A stretch of 64,000 nucleotides of DNA from Ferrovibrio sp041906005 (GCF_041906005.1 NZ_JAYRJY010000001.1:1798001-1862000), one strand, 5' to 3'. Counted from the stretch's first letter, positions 7,911 through 17,190 are shown. The notes: generated from the sequence alone by a model not told the origin. Program-made: numbers and translations.

Positions 7911-9152
7911 ATGTCCGAATCCGTGTTCCCCGGTCTGTCCCAGAGCGTTGCCACCCTGCGCGCCTCCGAAATCCGCGAACTGCTGAAGCTGATCGCGCGG
8001 CCGGAGATCATTTCCTTTGCCGGCGGCATCCCCGATCCGGCCCTATTCCCGCTGGACAGCATCGGCAAGGCTTATCAGTCCGTGCTGCAGAATCCGGCCA
8101 TGGCCGGCGAAGCCTTCCAGTATTCGATCAGCGAAGGTTATCCGCCGCTGCGCGAATGGATCATTGGCTACCTGAAAAACCATGGCATCGAAGCGGGCAT
8201 CGAGCAGGTGCTGATCACCTCGGGCGCACAGCAAGCACTGGATTTCCTCGGTCGCGCCCTGATCAATCCGGGCGATGCTGTCGTGATGTCCTCGCCCAGC
8301 TATCTCGGTGCCATTCAGGTCTTCGGCACCTACCAGCCGAAATTCATCTCCGTGCCGATGGATGATGAGGGTGTGCTGCTGAATGATCTGGAAGCGGCAT
8401 TCAAGCAGAAGCCGAAATTCTTCTACCTCACGCCGGATTTCTGCAATCCGGCCGGCATCACCACCTCGCTGGCCCGCCGTCAGGCGATTCTGGAGCTGGC
8501 GCATCGTTATAACGTGGCGATCCTGGAGGATTCGCCTTACGAGGAACTGCGCTACGAAAACGCCCGCATTCCCAGCTTCGCGGCGCTGGAGCAGCAGTAT
8601 CTCGCCGGCCCGGAAGGCGACGGCAAACGCCTCGTGGTCTATATCGGCAGTTTGTCAAAGGTGCTGACCCCGGCTTTGCGCATCGGCTGGGTCTGTGCCG
8701 ATCCATCGCTGATCAACAAGCTGGTGCTGGTCAAACAGGCGTCCGACCTGCATTGCAGCACGATCAACCAGATGGTGGCCTGCGACATCGCCAAAGCCTC
8801 GCATGCCAGCCAGGTGGAGAAACTGCGCAAGGCCTACAAGGAGCGCCGCGACGTGATGCTCGAGGCTCTGGAACGCTGCCTGCCCAAGGAGGTGCGGTTC
8901 ACCCGGCCCGATGGCGGCATGTTCATCTGGCTGGAATTCCCCGACAGCATCGATGGCGCCGAGCTGCTGGCCGAAGCGGTAAAGGACATCCAGGTGGCTT
9001 TCGTGCCTGGTTCAGCTTTCTATGCCAACGACGTGAAACGTAATACCGCGCGCCTGAGCTTCTCGCTCGGCGAGCCGCCCCGCATCCGCGAGGGCATCGA
9101 ACGGCTGGCCGCACTGCTGCAGAACAAGCTGCGCGCCAACCGCGCGGCCTGA
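7911..9152 (+). CDS. PLP-dependent aminotransferase class I/II (LysN/2-aminoadipate-like)
   Basis: A 413-aa fold-type I aminotransferase. The motif IISFAGGIPDPALFP near the N-terminus is typical of the LysN/aromatic aminotransferase branch. ITSGAQQALDF binds PLP phosphate, YLTPDFCNPAGI carries the conserved Asn-Pro, and the Schiff-base Lys is in GSLSKVLTPALRIGW at about residue 249. RBS AGAGGAAA precedes ATG 7911. It starts 93 bp after the flavoprotein gene and ends 90 bp before hisF, so it could belong to the inserted module, to the his genes, or to neither. The family covers 2-aminoadipate, aromatic and branched-chain substrates. Confidence 0.88.
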   Translation: MSESVFPGLSQSVATLRASEIRELLKLIARPEIISFAGGIPDPALFPLDSIGKAYQSVLQNPAMAGEAFQYSISEGYPPLREWIIGYLKNHGIEAGIEQVLITSGAQQALDFLGRALINPGDAVVMSSPSYLGAIQVFGTYQPKFISVPMDDEGVLLNDLEAAFKQKPKFFYLTPDFCNPAGITTSLARRQAILELAHRYNVAILEDSPYEELRYENARIPSFAALEQQYLAGPEGDGKRLVVYIGSLSKVLTPALRIGWVCADPSLINKLVLVKQASDLHCSTINQMVACDIAKASHASQVEKLRKAYKERRDVMLEALERCLPKEVRFTRPDGGMFIWLEFPDSIDGAELLAEAVKDIQVAFVPGSAFYANDVKRNTARLSFSLGEPPRIREGIERLAALLQNKLRANRAA

Positions 9153-9242
9153 GCGCCAGAAAAGGCCCATTTTGTCAGTAAAACCGCTTCCTCTTGCGGC
9201 GTCTATCCGCTATGACCGGACCCGGAAACTGGATCCCGGATC

Positions 9243-10004
9243 ATGACCCTGAAAGTCCGTGTCATACCCTGTCTCGACGTGAAGGACGGTCGCGTCGTCA
9301 AGGGCGTCAATTTCGTCAACCTGCGCGATGCCGGCGATCCGGTGGAGCAGGCGGCGGTGTATGACGCCGCCGGTGCCGACGAACTGACCTTCCTTGATAT
9401 CACCGCGTCGTCGGATGCGCGCGACACATTATATGACGTGGTGGCGCGCACGGCTGAACGCTGCTTCATGCCACTCACCGTGGGTGGTGGCGTGCGCGTG
9501 GTGGAAGACGTGCGCAAGCTGCTGCTGGCGGGCGCCGACAAGACCTCGATCAACACCGCCGCAGTCAACCGGCCGGAATTCGTGCGCGAGGCGGCCGAGA
9601 AATTCGGCAGCCAGTGTGTGGTGGTGGCCATTGATGCGCGCAATGTGGCACCCGGCAAGTGGGAGGTCTTCACCCATGGAGGCCGCAATGCCACTGGCCT
9701 GGATGCGGTGGAATGGGCCAAGCGCATGGCTGCCTATGGCGCCGGCGAAATCCTGTTGACCTCGATGGATCGCGACGGCACAGAGAAGGGCTTTGATCTC
9801 GACCTCACCCGCGCGGTGGCCGATGCGGTCAATATCCCCGTGGTGGCTTCGGGCGGTGTGGGCAATCTGGATCACTTCGTCGATGGCGTCGTGAAGGGCC
9901 ATGCCTCTGCCGTGCTGGCGGCCTCGATTTTCCACTTCGGCCGGCATAGCATTGCCGAAGCCAAACAACGCATGGCCGCTGCCGGTATTCCGGTACGGCT
10001 CTAG
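9243..10004 (+). CDS. hisF: Imidazole glycerol phosphate synthase, cyclase subunit
   Basis: HisF (253 aa) is the TIM-barrel synthase that joins ammonia from HisH to PRFAR. The catalytic Asp pair is visible in IPCLDVKDGRVVKGVNF (residues 6-22) and LLTSMDRDGTEKGFD (about 171-185). Phosphate loops PLTVGGGVR and VASGGVGN are intact. It is followed after 16 nt by hisE. Its separation from hisH-hisA by seven genes is unusual, since HisF and HisH form one complex. Confidence 0.97.
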   Translation: MTLKVRVIPCLDVKDGRVVKGVNFVNLRDAGDPVEQAAVYDAAGADELTFLDITASSDARDTLYDVVARTAERCFMPLTVGGGVRVVEDVRKLLLAGADKTSINTAAVNRPEFVREAAEKFGSQCVVVAIDARNVAPGKWEVFTHGGRNATGLDAVEWAKRMAAYGAGEILLTSMDRDGTEKGFDLDLTRAVADAVNIPVVASGGVGNLDHFVDGVVKGHASAVLAASIFHFGRHSIAEAKQRMAAAGIPVRL

Positions 10005-10020
10005 GGAAGGAACCGACGCG

Positions 10021-10350
10021 ATGGGCGAGAACCGCGACACGCTGGAGCGCCTTTATGACGTGATCCTCAGCCGCAAGGGTGGTGATCCGGCGGTTTCGCA
10101 TACCGCCAAACTGTTCGCCAAGGGCCGCGCCAAGATCGCACAGAAGATGGGCGAGGAAGCGGTAGAACTCGCCATCGCCGCCGTGTCGGAAACGCGCGAG
10201 GAAATGGTTTCGGAAAGCGCCGACCTCGTTTTCCATCTGCTGGTGCTGTGGGCCGAATGCGGCATCACCATCGAGGATGTGCGCGCCGAACTGCGCCGTC
10301 GCGAAGGCCAGTCGGGCATCGAGGAAAAGAAGGCGCGCCAGCTTACGTAG
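10021..10350 (+). CDS. hisE: Phosphoribosyl-ATP diphosphatase
   Basis: HisE (109 aa) hydrolyses phosphoribosyl-ATP to phosphoribosyl-AMP, the second step of histidine synthesis. It is an all-helical MazG-like protein. The metal-binding helix pattern EEAVELAIAA and ESADLVFHLLVLW is present, and DTLERLYDVILSRKGGDP is the typical start. RBS GGGAAGGA precedes ATG 10021. It stands alone, not fused to HisI. It lies 16 nt after hisF and 23 nt before the HIT gene. Confidence 0.95.
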   Translation: MGENRDTLERLYDVILSRKGGDPAVSHTAKLFAKGRAKIAQKMGEEAVELAIAAVSETREEMVSESADLVFHLLVLWAECGITIEDVRAELRRREGQSGIEEKKARQLT

Positions 10351-10373
10351 GACGCAAGGGAATCCCACAGGCC

Positions 10374-10742
10374 ATGGCTTACGATCCGAACAACGTGTTT
10401 GCGAAAATCCTGCGCGGCGAGATTCCGTGCAAGAAGGTACATGAAAGCCGGCACAGCCTGGCCTTCCACGACATCAATCCGTTGTCGCCCATCCATGTGC
10501 TGGTGATCCCGAAAGGCGCCTATGTCGATTTCGACGACTTCTCGGCCAGGGCGAGCGCGGAAGAACAGGCCGACTATATCAAGGCCATCGGCGACACGGC
10601 CCGCGTGGTCGGCGCCGAGAAGGGCGGCTATCGCCTGCTCAGCAATTGCGGCGTCAATGCCAACCAGGAAGTGCCGCACCTGCATGTCCATATCTTCGGT
10701 GGCCGGCTGCTCGGCCGCATGCTGAAGAAGGACGGGGAATAG
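10374..10742 (+). CDS. HIT family protein (HinT-like nucleotide hydrolase)
   Basis: A 122-aa histidine-triad protein. The catalytic triad motif is HLHVHIFGG at about residues 101-109, and the N-terminus NVFAKILRGEIPCKKVHE matches HinT-type purine nucleoside phosphoramidases. ATG 10374 fits; the frame is open further upstream into hisE. In alphaproteobacteria a HIT gene commonly closes the hisF-hisE operon, and this is the case here. Confidence 0.93.
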   Translation: MAYDPNNVFAKILRGEIPCKKVHESRHSLAFHDINPLSPIHVLVIPKGAYVDFDDFSARASAEEQADYIKAIGDTARVVGAEKGGYRLLSNCGVNANQEVPHLHVHIFGGRLLGRMLKKDGE

Positions 10743-10777
10743 GTCGTTCGGCGCATTTCATCAGCTGCGTTTCGTTT

Positions 10778-10808
10778 AGGCGCCTGCCGGTAATCCCGGC
10801 GGGCGCCT
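10778..10808. terminator. Long GC hairpin after the his-HIT operon
   Basis: AGGCGCC-T-GCCGG pairs with CCGGC-G-GGCGCCT as a 13-bp stem (one T.G pair) around a TAATC loop. There is no clear U tract on the plus strand (GTGATTTC follows), so it is a probable but not classical terminator. Confidence 0.5.
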
Positions 10809-10844
10809 GTGATTTCAGGGGCTTGCAGGAATGTAATATTATAA

Positions 10845-10869
10845 AGTAACGTTATAAAATAACGTTACT
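10845..10869. promoter_or_regulatory. Zur-like palindrome upstream of the TonB receptor
   Basis: A perfect 11-bp inverted repeat (AGTAACGTTAT, 3-nt spacer AAA, ATAACGTTACT) is centred 32 bp upstream of the receptor ATG. Its core GTTATAAAATAAC matches the proteobacterial Zur consensus GTTATAnTATAAC at all but one defined position. A related sequence, GTAATATTATAAAGTAAC, overlaps its left side. Zinc-dependent repression of the receptor is therefore likely. Confidence 0.65.
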
Positions 10870-10888
10870 GCTTCCTGGGGGTCTGCTC

Positions 10889-12868
10889 ATGTCATCCGCA
10901 TTTCGTCACCGCCTGCTGCCTGGCGTCAGTCTGCTTGTCCTGTTGCCCGCTGCCGTCCTGGCCCAGGAAAAACCAGTCACGCTCGCCCCCGTCTTGGTCA
11001 CGGCTCCCTTGGGGGCGAGCCAAGAAGATCTGGTGGAAGGCAGCACGGTGTTGCAGGGCGAGGCGCTGGACCGCCGCCGCGCCGCCACACTGGGCGAAGT
11101 GCTGGATGGCACACCCGGCGTGGCTGCCACCCAGTTCGGCGCCGGCGCCAGCCGTCCGGTGATCCGCGGCCAGGGTGGCCCGCGTGTACGTGTGATGCAG
11201 AACGGCGTTGATACCTTCGATGCCTCCACCCTCAGCCCCGATCACGCGGTGATGGCGCCGCTCGGTGGCGCCGAACGCATCGAGGTGTTGCGCGGCCCGG
11301 CCACGTTGCTCTACGGGTCCTCGGCGATCGGTGGCGTGGTCAATGTGATTGATGGCCGCATCCCCGATGCAATGCCGAAAAACGGTACCAGCGGTAATGC
11401 CCGACTGGAATATGGCAGCGGCGCCCATGAAACCAACGGATTTGCCAGCGTCAACGCGGCGGTCAGCGATCGCTTCGTGGTGCACGGCGAAGCAGGTTTC
11501 CTCGATTCCGACGATTACAGCATCAATGGTTATGCCTCCAATGCGGCGCGCGCCGCCGGTATCAAGGGCCGGGTCGACAATACCGCAGTGGAAAACCGCA
11601 ACGGTGCCGTTGGCGCATCCTATCTGGGCGACGCCGGCTATGCCGGCTTCAGTCTGACCCAGTTCAACAGCTATTACGGTGTGCCGGGCGACGACCCCGT
11701 GCGGATCGACATGCGGCAGAACCGGCTGGATGGCAAATTCGGCCTTTATGAGCCACTTTCCTTCCTGGACGAGCTGCGGCTGAAATTCGGCTATGCCAAT
11801 TACGTGCATGATGAAATCGAGGCGACCGGCGCGCGCGCCACGCGGTTCGACAGCGAAAGCTGGGAAGCCCGGCTCGAAGCCGAACACAAACCGCTCGGCG
11901 CCATTCGCGGCGTGATCGGTTTGCAAAGCGGCCGGCGCGATCTCACCGCCACCGGCGAGGAAGCTTTCATCACGCCCACCGTCACCGACAGCAACGCCTT
12001 GTTCGTGCTGGAACGTCATGAAACCGGCAATTGGCTGTTTTCCTTGGGCGGCCGTATCGAGCATGTCGATGTCGAGGCCAGCAGCCTGGGCCGCAGCCGC
12101 GATTTCACCCCGGCCAGCCTGTCGGGCAGTGCCACCTACAAATTCCTGCCCGGTTATGCCACGGGCCTTTCACTGTCGCGCACCGAACGGGCACCGACCG
12201 CAGAGGAGCTTTACTCTGATGGCTCGCATCTCGCGACGCAGTCTTACGAGATCGGCAACGCCGCCTTGAGCAAGGAAAGCGCCTTGCATGCCGAACTGAG
12301 CCTGCGCAAGACCGATGGCGACGTCACTGGCGCGGCGAATGCCTATGTCACCCGGTTCCAGGATTACATCTATGGCCGTTTTACCGGCGCCCAACAGAAC
12401 AATCTGAACGAACTGCAATATAGTCAGACCGATGCGCTGTTCCGAGGTATCGAGCTGGAAAGTGGCTGGATCTTCTGGCGCACCGCCGGCTATGCGCTCA
12501 AGCTGGATGGCCGCATCGATTACGTGCGTGCCGATGACACCGGCAGCAATACCTCGCTGCCTCTGATTCCGCCGGTTGGCTATGGTCTTGGCTTTAATGC
12601 GGACAGTGAAGCCATCGGCTTCCGCCTCGAACTCGCCGGTCGCATGGACCAGGACCGTGCCGGCGTGAACGAGTCGCGTACCGAGGGCTATGCTGTTTTG
12701 AATACGACGCTGACCTGGCGGCCCTTTTCTGAGAACCGCAACTTGGCGCTGCAGCTCCAGGGCCGCAACCTGACGGACGAGGAAGGCCGCAACCATACGT
12801 CAATGTTAAAGAACTTCGCGCCGATCCGTGGCCGTGAAGTGCGCCTGGGTGGCAGCATCGTCTTCTGA
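10889..12868 (+). CDS. TonB-dependent outer membrane receptor, ZnuD-like (probable zinc uptake)
   Basis: A 659-aa TonB-dependent receptor. A signal peptide (residues 1-24, ending LPAAVLAQ) is followed by a TonB-box-like stretch LAPVLVTAPL, the plug domain with VIRGQGGPRVRVMQNG, and IEVLRGPATLLYGSSAIGGVVN. The 22-strand barrel follows and ends in aromatic Phe (GGSIVF). The segment RTERAPTAEELYSDGSHLAT and the C-terminal NHTSMLKNFAPIRGRE resemble the ZnuD zinc/heme receptor group. The Zur-like palindrome upstream supports zinc. No ABC zinc permease is seen nearby. TonB receptors for other metals share much of this architecture. Confidence 0.85.
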   Translation: MSSAFRHRLLPGVSLLVLLPAAVLAQEKPVTLAPVLVTAPLGASQEDLVEGSTVLQGEALDRRRAATLGEVLDGTPGVAATQFGAGASRPVIRGQGGPRVRVMQNGVDTFDASTLSPDHAVMAPLGGAERIEVLRGPATLLYGSSAIGGVVNVIDGRIPDAMPKNGTSGNARLEYGSGAHETNGFASVNAAVSDRFVVHGEAGFLDSDDYSINGYASNAARAAGIKGRVDNTAVENRNGAVGASYLGDAGYAGFSLTQFNSYYGVPGDDPVRIDMRQNRLDGKFGLYEPLSFLDELRLKFGYANYVHDEIEATGARATRFDSESWEARLEAEHKPLGAIRGVIGLQSGRRDLTATGEEAFITPTVTDSNALFVLERHETGNWLFSLGGRIEHVDVEASSLGRSRDFTPASLSGSATYKFLPGYATGLSLSRTERAPTAEELYSDGSHLATQSYEIGNAALSKESALHAELSLRKTDGDVTGAANAYVTRFQDYIYGRFTGAQQNNLNELQYSQTDALFRGIELESGWIFWRTAGYALKLDGRIDYVRADDTGSNTSLPLIPPVGYGLGFNADSEAIGFRLELAGRMDQDRAGVNESRTEGYAVLNTTLTWRPFSENRNLALQLQGRNLTDEEGRNHTSMLKNFAPIRGREVRLGGSIVF

Positions 12869-12886
12869 GCGGATCATGCCGCCCGT

Positions 12887-12900
12887 TTGATTTCGATCAG
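12887..12900. promoter_or_regulatory. FNR/FixK-like site upstream of the P-type ATPase
   Basis: TTGAT-TTCG-ATCAG matches the FNR/FixK consensus TTGAT-N4-ATCAA at 9 of 10 defined bases and is centred about 42 bp before the ATPase ATG. That is close to the start codon, so the transcript leader would be very short if this is a class II activator site. Confidence 0.45.
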
Positions 12901-12935
12901 GTGCAAGGCGATGCGGGCCATGGCAGGATACCGCC

Positions 12936-15566
12936 ATGACCCCGCCGCCTGCCCATGATCCGATCCATACGCTGCCAGCCGAAGCCGCGCTCGCCCGCCT
13001 CGATACCACGCGTGACGGCCTGAGTGGAACGGAGGCCGCCGCTCGGCTGCGGCTGCATGGCCCCAACCGGCTGCCCGAGGCCCGTGCCCGCACCATGCTG
13101 GGCGTCGTGTTGCATCAGTTCCGGTCGCCGTTCATCTATCTGCTGCTGGCCGCGGCAGGAGTTAGCCTGTTGCTGGGCCACGTCGCCGATGCCGGCTTCA
13201 TCGCCATTGTGCTGCTGCTCAACGGCAGCATCGGTTTCTGGCAGGAATGGCAGGCCGAGACGCGGGCCCGCGCCTTGAAATCCCTGGTGCGCGGTCATGT
13301 GATGGTCTGGCGCGACGCCGAGCTGGTATCGCTCGATACCGAATTGCTGGTGCCTGGCGACGTGGTCGAGCTGGAAAGCGGCGTGAAAATCCCGGCCGAC
13401 CTGCGGCTGATCGAGGCCGATGCGCTGGAAGCCGATGAAAGCCTGCTGACTGGCGAATCCCTGGCGGTGGCAAAAGATGCCGCCCAGGTCAGCGCGGCTG
13501 ATGCGCCGATGGGTGACCGGTACGGCATGCTGTTTGCCGGCTCGATGGTGCAAAGCGGGCGGGCGCGCGCCGTGGTGGCCGCGACTGGTCGGCACAGCGA
13601 GATTGGCCGCCTGGCACTCGCCATGCAGGTGGCCGGCGCGGCGCCGCCGCTGGTGCGCCGCATGGAGGTCTTCACGCGCCAGATCGCCATTGCCGCGCTG
13701 GTGTTGATTGCGTTGATTGCCGGGCTGGAAATCCTGCGCGGTGCCGGTGCCGCCGATATCTTTCTGCTGGCCGTGGCGCTCGCCGTCTCGGCCATACCCG
13801 AGGGCCTGCCGGTGGCGATGACCGTGGCGCTGTCCATCAGCGTGCACCGGATGGGGCATCGGAATGTGGTGGTGCGGCATCTGCCGGCGGTGGAAGGCCT
13901 CGGTGCCTGCACCATGATCGCCACGGACAAGACCGGCACGCTCACCATCAACCGCCTCACCGTCGAAACCATCTGGCTGCCGGACCTGGTCGAAAATGAT
14001 GGCCGCGTGTCGCCGCAGGATATGCGCGCGCGTGCGCTGGCGCTGGCGGCGGCGCGTTGCTCGGAATCCCATGGCGGCGCGGTGGACCATACCGGCGACG
14101 AGATCGGCGATGCCGTCGATCTTGCCTTCCTGCGGTTGGCGCTGCGTTTCGACTATAATGCGGCAATGGAGGCGGTGGATCATCGCGGCCGCATCGCCTA
14201 CGAACCGGCACGGCGCTATGCCGCCGATTTTCGCGCCGATGGCGACACATTGGTCGCCTATGTGAAAGGCGCGCCGGAAACCCTGCTCGACCTGTGTGGT
14301 GCTGCCGAATGGGATGATGAGCGACGCGAAGCCGCCGAACGCGGGGTGCGGGCATTGGCTGCCGATGGTTACCGCGTGATTGCAGTGGCCGCGGGCCCGG
14401 TCACCGAGCCGGAAGCGGAATCGCTGGATGGCTTGATCCTGCTCGGTTTCGCCGGGCTGATCGATCCGTTGCGTCAGGAAGCGCGGCTTTCAGTGCGCGC
14501 AGCCCAGGCGGCGGGTATCCGCGTCGCCATGGTCACCGGCGATCATCCTCTCACCGCCCTCGCCATAGCGCGCCAGCTCGATCTGGCCGCCGAAGGTCCG
14601 GCCGGTGAAGCGCAGCTGATCACCGGTGCTGACCTCAAGCGACTGGCCGATGACGCGGCTGCCTTCGATGCAGCCGTGGCGCGGGCATTGGTCTTTGCCC
14701 GCACTGAACCCTTGCAGAAGCTGGCCATCGTCGAAAGCTTGCGGCGCCAGGGCCATGTGGTGGCCGTCACCGGCGACGGCATCAACGATGCGGCCGCGCT
14801 GAAGGCTGCCGATATCGGCGTCGCCATGGGACGTGGCGGCACCGATGTGGCGCGCGAAGCCGCCGACCTGATCTTGGTCGATGACAATTTCGCCTCCATC
14901 GTTGCCGGTATCGAGGAAGGCCGCGCGGCCTATGACAATCTGCGCAAGGTGATCCTGCTCTGTATCTCGACGGGCGCCGCCGAGATTCTGCTTATGCTGC
15001 TGGCCAGTCTGACCGGCTTGCCGCCGCCATTGTCGGCCGTGCAGTTGCTCTGGCTCAATCTGGTCACCAATGGCATTCAGGATGTGGCCCTGGCTTTTGA
15101 GAAACCCGAGCCTGGCCTGCTCACCCGCCGGCCACGGCCGAAGCATAGCCGCATCTTCGACCGCCGTATGATTGAACAGGTGGTGCTGTCCGGTGCAGTG
15201 ATAGGCTTGGCCAGCTTCGCCTTCTATGCCTGGCTTCTGCAAAGCGAACATTTGCCGCTGGTGGTCGCGCAGGGCCTCACACTTTGGCTGATTGTGTGGT
15301 TCGAGAATGCCCATGTGCTGAACTGCCGTTCCGAGCGGCGCTCGCTATTCCGCGTGCCGCTTTCGGGCAACTGGCTGCTGATCCTTGGTGTGATCGCGGC
15401 CCAGGTCCTGCAATTTGCCGCAGCATCGTTGCCCAACATCGGCCCGATGTTGCGGCTGGAAGATGTATCGCTGCTGCATGGCGCCCTGCTGGCCTTGCCC
15501 GCGCTCATGCTGGTGCTGGCGATGGAAATATACAAGGCGGTGCGCAAGGACGACGGTACCGCCTGA
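12936..15566 (+). CDS. P-type cation-transporting ATPase, P2 (Ca2+/Na+-like) group
   Basis: An 876-aa P-type ATPase. The N-terminal cation ATPase domain has LARLDTTRDGLSGTEAAARL. The actuator motif is SLLTGES, the membrane motif is VSAIPEGLPVAM (PEGLP, the ion-binding mark of P2 pumps), the phosphorylation site is ATDKTGTLT, and the hinge is VTGDGINDAAALKAADIGVAMG. About ten hydrophobic segments are present, four of them C-terminal. Ca2+ is the most common substrate for this group, but the exact ion is not determined by these motifs. It ends 4 nt from the convergent RNase-like gene. An FNR/FixK-like site lies just upstream. Confidence 0.9.
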   Translation: MTPPPAHDPIHTLPAEAALARLDTTRDGLSGTEAAARLRLHGPNRLPEARARTMLGVVLHQFRSPFIYLLLAAAGVSLLLGHVADAGFIAIVLLLNGSIGFWQEWQAETRARALKSLVRGHVMVWRDAELVSLDTELLVPGDVVELESGVKIPADLRLIEADALEADESLLTGESLAVAKDAAQVSAADAPMGDRYGMLFAGSMVQSGRARAVVAATGRHSEIGRLALAMQVAGAAPPLVRRMEVFTRQIAIAALVLIALIAGLEILRGAGAADIFLLAVALAVSAIPEGLPVAMTVALSISVHRMGHRNVVVRHLPAVEGLGACTMIATDKTGTLTINRLTVETIWLPDLVENDGRVSPQDMRARALALAAARCSESHGGAVDHTGDEIGDAVDLAFLRLALRFDYNAAMEAVDHRGRIAYEPARRYAADFRADGDTLVAYVKGAPETLLDLCGAAEWDDERREAAERGVRALAADGYRVIAVAAGPVTEPEAESLDGLILLGFAGLIDPLRQEARLSVRAAQAAGIRVAMVTGDHPLTALAIARQLDLAAEGPAGEAQLITGADLKRLADDAAAFDAAVARALVFARTEPLQKLAIVESLRRQGHVVAVTGDGINDAAALKAADIGVAMGRGGTDVAREAADLILVDDNFASIVAGIEEGRAAYDNLRKVILLCISTGAAEILLMLLASLTGLPPPLSAVQLLWLNLVTNGIQDVALAFEKPEPGLLTRRPRPKHSRIFDRRMIEQVVLSGAVIGLASFAFYAWLLQSEHLPLVVAQGLTLWLIVWFENAHVLNCRSERRSLFRVPLSGNWLLILGVIAAQVLQFAAASLPNIGPMLRLEDVSLLHGALLALPALMLVLAMEIYKAVRKDDGTA

Positions 15567-15570
15567 GATT

Positions 15571-17190
15571 TTACCGTCCCAGCACGCGTTGCAGCTTCTT
15601 GAGCAGGCGGCGGCGTTCGGCATCCGATTTCGCGCCGCGCAGTTCAGCCTGCACCTGCAGCATCAGACGGGCATAGTCGTTATGCCAGTCATGGCCCGAC
15701 AACGCCTCGGCCTCGGCATACCGATCCAGCCGCTTTTGCACCTGCGGCGTCTTCAACAGCTTGGGATGCGCATGGTTCAGGGCATAGAACTCGTCCAGTC
15801 GCGGCGCATAGATCTGCGGCAGCTGGCCGAGCGGCAAGGTGCTTTTGTCCCATAACGAGATGGCGGCGCGCAGGGCGGCCACCGCATCGGGTTCGCCATG
15901 GGTCAGCATCAGGCCGCGCCGTATCGGCAGGCGGTCTTTCAGCCAGTCCAGCAATTCGTCATGGTCGGCATGGCCGGAATAGATTTCCAGCTTGCGGATG
16001 CGCGCCCGCACCTCCAGTTCGTCGCCCTGAATGCGCACGGCCCGCTCACCCCGCTCCAGCAACGAGCCCAGCGTACCCGGCGCCATGTAGCCGATCAGCA
16101 GGATGGTGGCGTTCGGCCGCCACAGGTTGTTCTTCAGGTGATGGCGGATGCGGCCAGCCTCGCACATGCCCGATGCGGCAATGATGATGGCGCCGCCGGT
16201 CACCTGTTCGATCTGCATGCTTTCCTGCACGCTTCTGGTGAAATGCAGGTTGCCGCCGGTGGATGCCATGGTGGCCGCCTGCATCTCCTTTTCATGGTGG
16301 AAATGCCGGGCAAAGACCTCAGTGATGTTCAGCGCCAGTGGTGAATCGACGAAAATCGGCACGCGCTTCACGGCGCCGTCATGCATCAGCGTGATCAGAT
16401 CGGCCAGCAATTCCTGGGTGCGCTCCACGGCAAAGGCGGGGATCACCAGATTGCCGCCCTGGGCCAATGCCTCGTTCACCTCGGCCGCCAGGGTAGCCCG
16501 GCGTTGCTGTGAATCCAGTTTGGGTCGCGGCCGGCCACCATAGGTCGATTCCATGACCACGACATCGAGGTCGGTCGGGGCGGCGGCGCTTTTCTGCAGA
16601 ACCTTGTGCTCGGGCCCGATATCGCCAGAGAACAGCAGTTTCAGCGGCTCGCGTTCACCATTGGCGATCTTCAGCTCGATCGAGGCGGCGCCCAGGATAT
16701 GGCCGGCATTCCACAGCCGCGCTTCGATGCCGGGAATCACCTCGAACCAGTTATCGTAATCGCGTTTGACGACCTGCTTCAGGCTATCGACGGCATCCTG
16801 CTCGGTGTAGATCGGCTGCACGATGCCGCGTCCGCGCCGCTGGTTGCGCCGGTTCAGCCTTTCGACCTCCATCTCCTGGATGCCGCCGGAATCGGGCAGC
16901 ATGTAACGCAGCAGATCGGCGCTGCCCTCGGTGGTCATGACCGGGCCGCGAAAGCCTGCCTTCACCAGTTTCGGAATCAGGCCGCTATGATCGATATGGG
17001 CGTGGGTCAGCAGCACGGCATCGATCTGACGTGGATCGAAAGGCCAGGTGCTGTAATTCAGCTCCTTGAGGGTTTTGTCGCCCTGGAACATGCCACAATC
17101 GATCAGAATGCTGCGGTTGGCCAGTTGCAGGCGATAGCAGGAACCGGTGACGACACCGGCGGCACCATGGAAACTCAGCGTGGCGGACAT
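15571..17190 (-). CDS. MBL-fold beta-CASP nuclease-like protein (CPSF/YSH1 type)
   Basis: A 539-aa metallo-beta-lactamase protein with beta-CASP and RMMBL domains. Zinc motif 2 is LLTHAHIDHSGL, followed by NAGHILGAASIEL and FSGDIGPEH. The beta-CASP part has VVMESTYGGR, IFVDSPLALNITEVF and IIAASGMCEAGRIRHHL. The C-terminal RMMBL His is in YSGHADHDELLDW. Relatives cleave or degrade RNA. ATG 17190 (MSATLSFHG) is the natural start because the family begins with this strand. It is the last gene of the DUF1003-phosphorylase-RNase operon, 34 nt after the phosphorylase gene. Confidence 0.9.
   Translation of the reverse strand: MSATLSFHGAAGVVTGSCYRLQLANRSILIDCGMFQGDKTLKELNYSTWPFDPRQIDAVLLTHAHIDHSGLIPKLVKAGFRGPVMTTEGSADLLRYMLPDSGGIQEMEVERLNRRNQRRGRGIVQPIYTEQDAVDSLKQVVKRDYDNWFEVIPGIEARLWNAGHILGAASIELKIANGEREPLKLLFSGDIGPEHKVLQKSAAAPTDLDVVVMESTYGGRPRPKLDSQQRRATLAAEVNEALAQGGNLVIPAFAVERTQELLADLITLMHDGAVKRVPIFVDSPLALNITEVFARHFHHEKEMQAATMASTGGNLHFTRSVQESMQIEQVTGGAIIIAASGMCEAGRIRHHLKNNLWRPNATILLIGYMAPGTLGSLLERGERAVRIQGDELEVRARIRKLEIYSGHADHDELLDWLKDRLPIRRGLMLTHGEPDAVAALRAAISLWDKSTLPLGQLPQIYAPRLDEFYALNHAHPKLLKTPQVQKRLDRYAEAEALSGHDWHNDYARLMLQVQAELRGAKSDAERRRLLKKLQRVLGR

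Noticed and set aside
2108..9242. Genomic island or transposon insertion between hisA and hisF
   Set aside because: There is no integrase, transposase, att-like direct repeat or tRNA at the borders, and GC content outside the promoter region looks normal.
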